20,151 nt of DNA from Clostridia bacterium (lineage in GTDB: Bacteria; Bacillota; Clostridia; Oscillospirales; CAG-272). Shown here piece by piece: positions 15,228-20,151 of the stretch (its first letter is position 1; each line of letters starts with the position of its first letter). The notes beneath the pieces were generated by a model. It made no database searches and was not told the origin of the DNA. It saw nothing but the letters and a program-made list of their open reading frames with translations. The position numbers and the translations under genes were made by a program. Location of the stretch: the NCBI GenBank assembly GCA_017629395.1, contig JAGBXH010000194.1, forward strand, positions 1 to 20,151. Direction: 5' to 3'.

Positions 15228-17924
15228 TTAAGCCTTCTTGCTCTTGGTGTAAACTGCCTTGATGGCATCAGGAGCGGTTACGGTCAGATCGGTCGCGGGC
15301 ATGGGCTGCTCGACAAAGTGCTTGCCGTAGTATGCATTGAGATACATCTGCTTGATCTCGCTCATCAGAGGATAACGGGGGTTCGCACCGGTGCACTGGT
15401 CGTCAAATGCCTGCTCGACCATGTCGTCAAGGCGGGCTAAGAAGTCAGCCTCGTCAATGCCGTAGTCCTTGATGGTTGCCTTGATGCCAACGCGGGATTT
15501 GAGGTCGTTGATCGCCTTGATCAGGTTCTCCAGCTTCTCCTCATTGGTCTTGCCGCCAAGGCCCAGAGCATCTGCTACGTCTGCATAACGGGCAAGGGTG
15601 TGAGGATGATCGTACTGGGAGAAGGTACCCATCTTAGCAGGAGCCTCGCTTGCGTTGAAGCGAATGACCTCCTCGATCATCAGCGCGTTTGCAACGCCGT
15701 GAGGCAGGTGGTGGAATGCGCCCAGCTTGTGCGCCATGGAGTGGCAGACACCGAGGAATGCGTTAGCAAATGCCATACCTGCAATGGTTGCAGCGTTTGC
15801 CATCTTCTCTCTTGCCTCAACGTCGGTCTGACCGTTGTCGTATGCGCGGGGCAGATATCTGAAGATATTCTTGAGAGCCTGGAGTGCCAGACCGTCGGTG
15901 TAGTCGGTTGCCAGCATAGCAACGTATGCTTCAAGCGCGTGGGTGACTGCGTCGATACCGGATGCTGCAGTCAAACCGCGGGGAGCGGACATGTGGAAGT
16001 CGGTATCAATGATTGCCATGTTGGGCAGCAGCTCATAGTCTGCAAGAGGATACTTGACGCCGGTCTTCTCATCGGTGATAACCGCGAAGGGAGTCACCTC
16101 GGAGCCGGTACCTGCAGAAGTGGGGATTGCAATGAAATATGCCTTTTCGCCCATCTTGGGGAAGGTGTAAATTCTCTTACGGATATCAATGAAGCGCATT
16201 GCCATATCCATAAAGTCAGCCTCGGGATGCTCGTAGAGTACCCACATGATCTTAGCTGCGTCCATAGCAGAGCCGCCGCCCAGCGCGATGATGGTGTCGG
16301 GCTTGAAGGCTGCCATCTGTGCAGCACCCTCGGTAGCATTTGCCAGCGTGGGATCGGGCTGTACGTTCCAGAAGCAGGTGTGCTGAATGCCCATTTCGTC
16401 CAGCTTGTCGGTAATGGGCTTGGTGTAGCCGTTCTCATACAGGAAGGTGTCGGTTACGATGAATGCCTTCTTTGCGCCTCTGACGGTGCGAAGCTCGTCA
16501 AGAGCGATGGGCAGGCAGCCCTTCTTGATATATACCTTTTCGGGTGCGCGGAACCAAAGCATGTTTTCTCTCCTCTCGGCTACGGTCTTGATGTTGAGCA
16601 GGTGCTTGACGCCTACGTTCTCGGATACGCTGTTACCGCCCCAAGAGCCGCAACCCAGCGTCAGGGAGGGAGCGAGCTTGAAATTGTAAAGGTCACCGAT
16701 ACCGCCGTGTGCGGAGGGGGTGTTGATGACGATACGGCAGGTTCTCATTCTTGCGGAGAATGCAGCCAGCTTTTCCTTTTGAGTGTTGACGTTGATATAC
16801 AGAGAGGAGGTATGACCAAAGCCGCCGTCCTCAACTAACTTGTCAGCCTTGTCAAGTGCCTCTTGGAAGGTCTTGAACTTGTACATTGCCAGAACGGGAG
16901 AGAGCTTTTCGTGTGCGAACTCCTCGGAGATCTCCACGCTCTCCACCTCGCCGATCAGAATCTTGGTGCCTGCGGGAACGGTCACGCCTGCAAGCTCTGC
17001 AATGCGGGCAGCCTTCTGACCAACGATCTTTGCGTTCAGACCGCCGTTGATGATGATGGTCTTTCTGACCTTCTCGGTCTCTGCAGGATTGAGGAAGTAG
17101 CAGCCTCTTGCAGCAAACTCAGCCTTTACGGTGTCATAAATCGACTCGTGCACGATTACGGACTGCTCGGAAGCGCAGATCATACCGTTGTCAAAGGTCT
17201 TGGAGTGAATGATGGAGTTGACAGCCTGCAGGATGTTTGCGCTCTCGTCAATGATTGCGGGCACGTTACCTGCACCAACGCCCAGCGCGGGCTTACCGGA
17301 GGAGTAAGCAGCCTTGACCATGCCGGGGCCACCGGTTGCGAGAATGATATCCGCTTCCTTCATAACCGTGTTGGTCATGTCCAGAGAAGGCACGTCGATC
17401 CAGTCGATAATGCCCTCGGGTGCGCCTGCAGCAACTGCAGCCTCTAAGATCAGCTTAGCAGCAGCAATGGTGGAGTTCTTTGCACGGGGGTGAGGGCTGA
17501 TGATAATGGCGTTGCGGGTCTTGAGAGCCAGCAAGCACTTGAAAATAGCGGTAGAAGTGGGGTTGGTGGTGGGAATGACAGCTGCAACGACGCCGATCGG
17601 CTCTGCGATCTTGGTAATGCCGTAGGTCTTGTCCTCCTCGATGACACCACAGGTCTTGGTTTCCTTGTACTGGTTGTAAATGTACTCGGCAGCATAGTGG
17701 TTCTTGATGACCTTGTCCTCCACAATGCCCATGCCGGTCTCCTCGACAGCGAGCTTTGCAAGAGTGATGCGAGCCTTGTCTGCAGCGGTAGCAGCGGCAA
17801 GAAAGATCTTGTCAACCTGCTCCTGGGTGTAAGTTGCGTAAACCTTCTGTGCAGCTCTTACGCGAGCAAGAGCTTCGTGCAGAGCGTCTACGCTGTCAAC
17901 GATGGGGTAAGTCTTGATGTCCAT
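15228..17924 (-). CDS. adhE: Bifunctional acetaldehyde-CoA/alcohol dehydrogenase
   Basis: An 898-residue AdhE. The N-terminal half is a CoA-acylating aldehyde dehydrogenase with catalytic C250 (FDNGMICASEQS). The C-terminal half is an iron-dependent alcohol dehydrogenase with GGGSAMDAAK, the ligand-bearing DAVTHALEAYVA and HSMAHKLGAFHHLPHGVAN. It converts acetyl-CoA to ethanol and consumes two NADH. AdhE proteins form filaments (spirosomes) that channel acetaldehyde. The full family length is present without breaks. It lies 22 bp downstream of rex, the NADH-sensing repressor that controls adhE in many Clostridia, so expression probably rises when the NADH/NAD+ ratio is high. AGGAGG precedes the start. 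Confidence 0.96.
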   Translation of the reverse strand: MDIKTYPIVDSVDALHEALARVRAAQKVYATYTQEQVDKIFLAAATAADKARITLAKLAVEETGMGIVEDKVIKNHYAAEYIYNQYKETKTCGVIEEDKTYGITKIAEPIGVVAAVIPTTNPTSTAIFKCLLALKTRNAIIISPHPRAKNSTIAAAKLILEAAVAAGAPEGIIDWIDVPSLDMTNTVMKEADIILATGGPGMVKAAYSSGKPALGVGAGNVPAIIDESANILQAVNSIIHSKTFDNGMICASEQSVIVHESIYDTVKAEFAARGCYFLNPAETEKVRKTIIINGGLNAKIVGQKAARIAELAGVTVPAGTKILIGEVESVEISEEFAHEKLSPVLAMYKFKTFQEALDKADKLVEDGGFGHTSSLYINVNTQKEKLAAFSARMRTCRIVINTPSAHGGIGDLYNFKLAPSLTLGCGSWGGNSVSENVGVKHLLNIKTVAERRENMLWFRAPEKVYIKKGCLPIALDELRTVRGAKKAFIVTDTFLYENGYTKPITDKLDEMGIQHTCFWNVQPDPTLANATEGAAQMAAFKPDTIIALGGGSAMDAAKIMWVLYEHPEADFMDMAMRFIDIRKRIYTFPKMGEKAYFIAIPTSAGTGSEVTPFAVITDEKTGVKYPLADYELLPNMAIIDTDFHMSAPRGLTAASGIDAVTHALEAYVAMLATDYTDGLALQALKNIFRYLPRAYDNGQTDVEAREKMANAATIAGMAFANAFLGVCHSMAHKLGAFHHLPHGVANALMIEEVIRFNASEAPAKMGTFSQYDHPHTLARYADVADALGLGGKTNEEKLENLIKAINDLKSRVGIKATIKDYGIDEADFLARLDDMVEQAFDDQCTGANPRYPLMSEIKQMYLNAYYGKHFVEQPMPATDLTVTAPDAIKAVYTKSKKA

Positions 17925-17946
17925 TTTGTATATCCTCCTAAAAATA

Positions 17947-18567
17947 TTAACTGATTTGACTTTTGAGATGCGCTAAGGAAAGCGCCAAATTCTCTTGCTT
18001 TAAGGCAACGTTTGCAGGGACGTTGAGCGCACACGGTGCAAAATTCCAGATGGCACGCACTCCGCTCAAAACCAAGGCGTCACAAACCTCCTGCGCAGAT
18101 CCCTGCCCTACCGTGATAATGCCCAGCCGCACGTCGTGTGCGCGACAGTAATCACCAAGCTCCTTGATCGGTAAGATCTCTGTCGCGTTCTTTCCGGTTT
18201 TGATCGCGTGATCGTTGCAATCAAAGCCTGCAACAATCCTGACACCGTATTCAAGGAAGCCGTCAAAGTCCAAAAGTGCCTTGCCAAGCTTTCCCGCGCC
18301 GATCAAAACCGCATTGGTCACTCCCTCGTAGCCGAGATGACGCTCTATGTCGGATATCAGGGCTGCGCGCTCGTAGCCAACCTTTGGCTTCCCTGCACCG
18401 CTGACGGTTGCTAAGTCCTTGCGCACCTGCACGTCGCCAAGTGAAAGCCCTTTGGCAATCGCCGTTGCCGAAATGGTTGCGCCCTTGATTTCGGGCAAAG
18501 CCTTCAGATAAGCAAGGTATTGCGGCAGCCTGCCAAGCGTTGCTTTGGGAATGGCATATCCGTTCAT
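17947..18567 (-). CDS. rex: Redox-sensing transcriptional repressor Rex
   Basis: A 206-residue Rex protein: an N-terminal winged helix (about 1-80, with the Rex-typical IPKATLGRLPQYLAYL and VQVRKDL) and a Rossmann domain whose GAGKLG at 90-95 binds NADH. Rex represses fermentation genes when NAD+ is plentiful and releases DNA when NADH accumulates. It is first in the operon with adhE, indicating autoregulation together with adhE. The ribosome binding site GGAGGTGA is strong. The length is normal for the family (about 205-215 residues). Confidence 0.94.
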   Translation of the reverse strand: MNGYAIPKATLGRLPQYLAYLKALPEIKGATISATAIAKGLSLGDVQVRKDLATVSGAGKPKVGYERAALISDIERHLGYEGVTNAVLIGAGKLGKALLDFDGFLEYGVRIVAGFDCNDHAIKTGKNATEILPIKELGDYCRAHDVRLGIITVGQGSAQEVCDALVLSGVRAIWNFAPCALNVPANVALKQENLALSLAHLKSQIS

Positions 18568-18596
18568 GTTGTCACCTCCTCGTTTTTTCCTTGCTT

Positions 18597-18643
18597 ATTC
18601 TATCATATAAACTGCGCTTTGGGAATTATTAAAATGTTATATC
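18597..18643 (-). promoter_or_regulatory. Candidate rex-adhE promoter with a possible weak Rex site
   Basis: On the minus strand an extended -10, TGATAGAAT (TAGAAT at 18597-18602), lies about 30 bp before the rex ATG; the -35 (TTCCCA) is poor. At 18626-18643, TTATTAA-AATG-TTATATC keeps 6 of 7 bases of one half of the clostridial Rex operator (TTGTTAA-N4-TTAACAA) but only 3 of 7 of the other. The promoter is plausible; the operator is weak. Confidence 0.45.
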
Positions 18644-18691
18644 GGTATTATGCGTATCGATATAACAGCAATCGATATGCAGCATATCGAT
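18636..18691. repeat. Paired inverted repeats built on ATATCGAT upstream of rex
   Basis: GTTATATCG (18636-18644) is perfectly inverted at 18658-18666, and ATCGATAT (18671-18678) is perfectly inverted at 18684-18691 around GCAGC. All four arms share the ATATCG core. They lie just upstream of the rex promoter and just past the LysR terminator. They could be operators for a dimeric regulator; the hairpins lack other RNA signals. Confidence 0.6.
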
Positions 18692-18725
18692 AAAAAAGAG
18701 CAGCCCGATCTTACTGATCGGGCTG
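18692..18725 (-). terminator. Intrinsic terminator of the LysR-type gene
   Basis: CAGCCCGATC (18701-18710) pairs perfectly with GATCGGGCTG (18716-18725), a 10-bp GC-rich stem with a 5-nt loop. On the minus strand it is followed by CTC and six T (18692-18697). It lies 80 bp after the LysR stop codon and insulates the rex operon. Confidence 0.85.
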
Positions 18726-18804
18726 CATGAAAACGGTATAGCATTGTACGATTTCAGGGAAATGAGATTGATGCGTCATGGTGTTTTCCCCCAAAAAAAG
18801 ATAT

Positions 18805-19728
18805 TTATTTGATGAATTTGCGTTTTGCCTGGCAAAGTGCGGTGATAAATTCCTTATCCAGCTTGGAAAGCCTATATCCCTTGTGATAGATCAAAACGTC
18901 CTTGTAAACCTTTTTGTTTCCCTCGCACACGCGCTGAACAAGATTATATCTGTCAAGTATTTGTTGCGATGCGGGAGATACCCACATAAAGGTCTGAGGG
19001 TTTTCGGAAAGCAGATCAAACTGGCTGGCGCGCTCAAATACAAAAATTCTTTGGTCCACCTTATCGGGCAGTTCCTCGCGGAACACCTTGGACATGGAAA
19101 GCGTGGGCACGTAGGGGTCTGCGTGCGCGATCTCCACGTAACCACAGAGATCGTCGTAGGTAATGGTCTCCTTGTCTGCAAGAGGATGATCACGGCTCAT
19201 AAGAAGAACGTAGGAAAACTCCGCTACAAGCTCATAGGAAAGTCCCTTTTCTTCCAGCATTGTTTTATAATACTTATCGTAGGTATCGGAATAACGAATG
19301 ATACCCAGCTTGTATTCGTTCTCCAAAAGCTTTTTGATGGTTTTTTTGGAGTTGGTCTCCTTGTAATAAATTTCCACGGGAGCATTCCCAATGTTTTTGG
19401 AAAACTCAGCCATGGCAGCCGAGATATAGCAGGCACGCGGAACAGAGATGGAGAATTTACGTTTTTTATGTGAGCCGTCGCGATAGGATTGCTCCAGCTT
19501 TTGGATACGGTGCAAAATATCCTTTGCATAATCAATAAACTCCTCACCGTCCGGAGTCAGCACCATGCCCTTTGCGCTGCGTTGGAATATGGTGATCCCA
19601 AGATCCGCCTCCAGCTCCTTGATCGAACGGCTGATATTGGGCTGAGCGATCATCAGCGTTTCCGCAGCCTTGTTCAGCGACCCAAGCCTTGCAACCTCTA
19701 CAGCATATTTCATATGTAACAGATTCAT
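18805..19728 (-). CDS. LysR-family transcriptional regulator
   Basis: A 307-residue regulator. The N-terminal winged helix-turn-helix (about 1-60) reads as a standard LysR domain: LGSLNKAAETLMIAQPNISR, then the conserved LE-x-DLGI-x-IFQR. Residues about 90-290 form the periplasmic-binding-like effector domain. The effector and targets are unknown. It is flanked by its own promoter and terminator. LysR proteins often control a divergent neighbour; here a divergent plus-strand promoter lies 55 bp beyond its -35, leading into the structured region at the window end. The rex operon downstream is another possible target. AAGGAG precedes the ATG. Confidence 0.92.
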   Translation of the reverse strand: MNLLHMKYAVEVARLGSLNKAAETLMIAQPNISRSIKELEADLGITIFQRSAKGMVLTPDGEEFIDYAKDILHRIQKLEQSYRDGSHKKRKFSISVPRACYISAAMAEFSKNIGNAPVEIYYKETNSKKTIKKLLENEYKLGIIRYSDTYDKYYKTMLEEKGLSYELVAEFSYVLLMSRDHPLADKETITYDDLCGYVEIAHADPYVPTLSMSKVFREELPDKVDQRIFVFERASQFDLLSENPQTFMWVSPASQQILDRYNLVQRVCEGNKKVYKDVLIYHKGYRLSKLDKEFITALCQAKRKFIK

Positions 19729-19766
19729 AGCAATCTCCTTAAGCAGTCTGCAAGTGCGTTTTTTTT

Positions 19767-19795
19767 ATTATATCACACCTGCAAAAATAAATCAA
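19767..19795 (-). promoter_or_regulatory. Sigma-A promoter of the LysR gene
   Basis: On the minus strand TTGATT (19790-19795), a 17-bp spacer and TATAAT (19767-19772). It gives a leader of about 30 nt containing AAGGAG. Confidence 0.75.
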
Positions 19796-19850
19796 CACTT
19801 TTCGGCATAGTCTGCGAGATAAAAAACACAAAAGTGCATAAAACCGCCCC

Positions 19851-19879
19851 TTGCAAAATCCTGCAATGTATGATATAAT
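19851..19879 (+). promoter_or_regulatory. Divergent plus-strand promoter
   Basis: TTGCAA (19851-19856), a 17-bp spacer and TATAAT (19874-19879) with TG one base before the -10. Transcription would start near 19886 and run into the folded region to the right. Its -35 is 55 bp from that of the divergent LysR promoter. Confidence 0.6.
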
Positions 19880-19903
19880 CGAATCAGTAGCCGCACGGGA
19901 GTC

Positions 19904-20151
19904 GAACCGAATTGCCCGAGGGCGATGCATTTATGCGTCTTTCGGCGTGCTTTTACTCGCAAGATTGGTATCTTGCTTCGCAAAATCTCACCAAAATCCA
20001 TCAAAAATGCATTCGCCCTCGGGTGCGAGCAGTTTTGACGCAGCAGATTTTTTCTATCCCAAAAGCTTTTCCCGCAGGGCATATAGGCGATATGTCCAAG
20101 GGGAAAGATGAAGGGATCGGGAAAATCTGCTTGTCAAAACCAACTTGGTTC
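19904..20151 (+). ncRNA. Candidate structured RNA or leader, cut by the window end
   Basis: Hand folding gives three contiguous helices. P1 pairs 19904-19914 (GAACCGAATTG) with 20141-20151, 10 of 11 including one G-U. P2 pairs 19915-19932 with 20005-20023 (CCCGAGGGCGATGCATTT, one bulge), with a GCAAGAT/ATCTTGC hairpin inside. P3 pairs 20032-20051 with 20122-20140, then continues as ATCCC/GGGAT, CTTTTCCC/GGGGAAAG and GGGCATAT/ATATGTCC. P2 begins and P3 ends exactly against P1. Three G-U pairs favour the plus strand, and a promoter lies just upstream. An ATG at 20108 preceded by AGGGGAAAG lies within P3, so this may be a leader hiding a start site. No family recognised; a DNA palindromic element is the alternative. 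Confidence 0.45.

Noticed and set aside
15600..16838. Long plus-strand frame (412 codons) opposite adhE
   Set aside because: Antisense to a complete, highly conserved enzyme. It lacks a start signal and recognisable domains and reflects the codon usage of adhE. The 301-codon frame opposite fucO (8662-9567) was rejected for the same reason.
19893..19910. tRNA- or tmRNA-like T-arm (CGGTTCGACTCCCG on the minus strand)
   Set aside because: The flanking bases do not form a 5-bp T stem, and no acceptor, D or anticodon arms are present. The resemblance is limited to the loop.
19792..20082. Minus-strand 96-codon frame at the right end
   Set aside because: It crosses the inverted repeats of the structured element and the LysR promoter, and has no ribosome binding site or recognisable domain.

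Overview
The window looks like a chromosomal segment of a strictly anaerobic, fermentative Firmicute of class Clostridia, of the gut or rumen type. The reasons are the [FeFe]-hydrogenase locus with a sensory hydrogenase and a SpoIIE-type phosphatase, a Rex/AdhE operon, AGGAGG-type ribosome binding sites, and a Nif11/NHLM-type peptide export cluster. All confidently called genes lie on the minus strand, so the biology reads from right to left. No rRNA, tRNA, IS element or CRISPR array was found. Species was not determined.

Right end (about 18,800-20,151): a LysR-type regulator with its own promoter and terminator. Divergent from it is a plus-strand promoter that leads into a strongly structured sequence. 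That sequence folds by eye as a closing helix around two large hairpins and runs off the window edge.

Redox and fermentation block (8,341-18,567): rex (NADH/NAD+ sensor), adhE (acetyl-CoA to ethanol) and an APH/choline-kinase-fold protein form one tight operon. Next come two tandem thioredoxin-fold 2Fe-2S proteins, a PAS-containing sensory-type [FeFe]-hydrogenase (HydS-like), a SpoIIE-like PP2C phosphatase and a group B-type [FeFe]-hydrogenase, with several overlapping starts and stops. A FucO-type lactaldehyde reductase follows from a consensus sigma-A promoter. Together these genes sense and dispose of excess reductant as H2, ethanol and 1,2-propanediol.

RiPP block (471-7,996): a short HlyD-like protein, a C39 peptidase/ABC exporter and a second ABC exporter, followed by two precursor-like peptides and a radical SAM/SPASM maturase. 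One peptide has a Nif11-type leader ending in GGG. The other has a short GG leader followed by a zinc-ribbon-like core with two CPxC knuckles. The export genes and the peptide genes each start behind a near-identical promoter: two TTTGTAAC direct repeats at an 11-bp period, exactly 11 bp, then a -10 box. This implies one activator, probably of the OmpR/PhoB type, that is not encoded in the window. This cluster is the best candidate for an undescribed system.

Left end (1-470): no gene. It holds a strong plus-strand terminator for a gene outside the window, two copies of an approximately 180-bp hairpin-rich repeat at an exact 187-bp period, and a terminator for the radical SAM gene.
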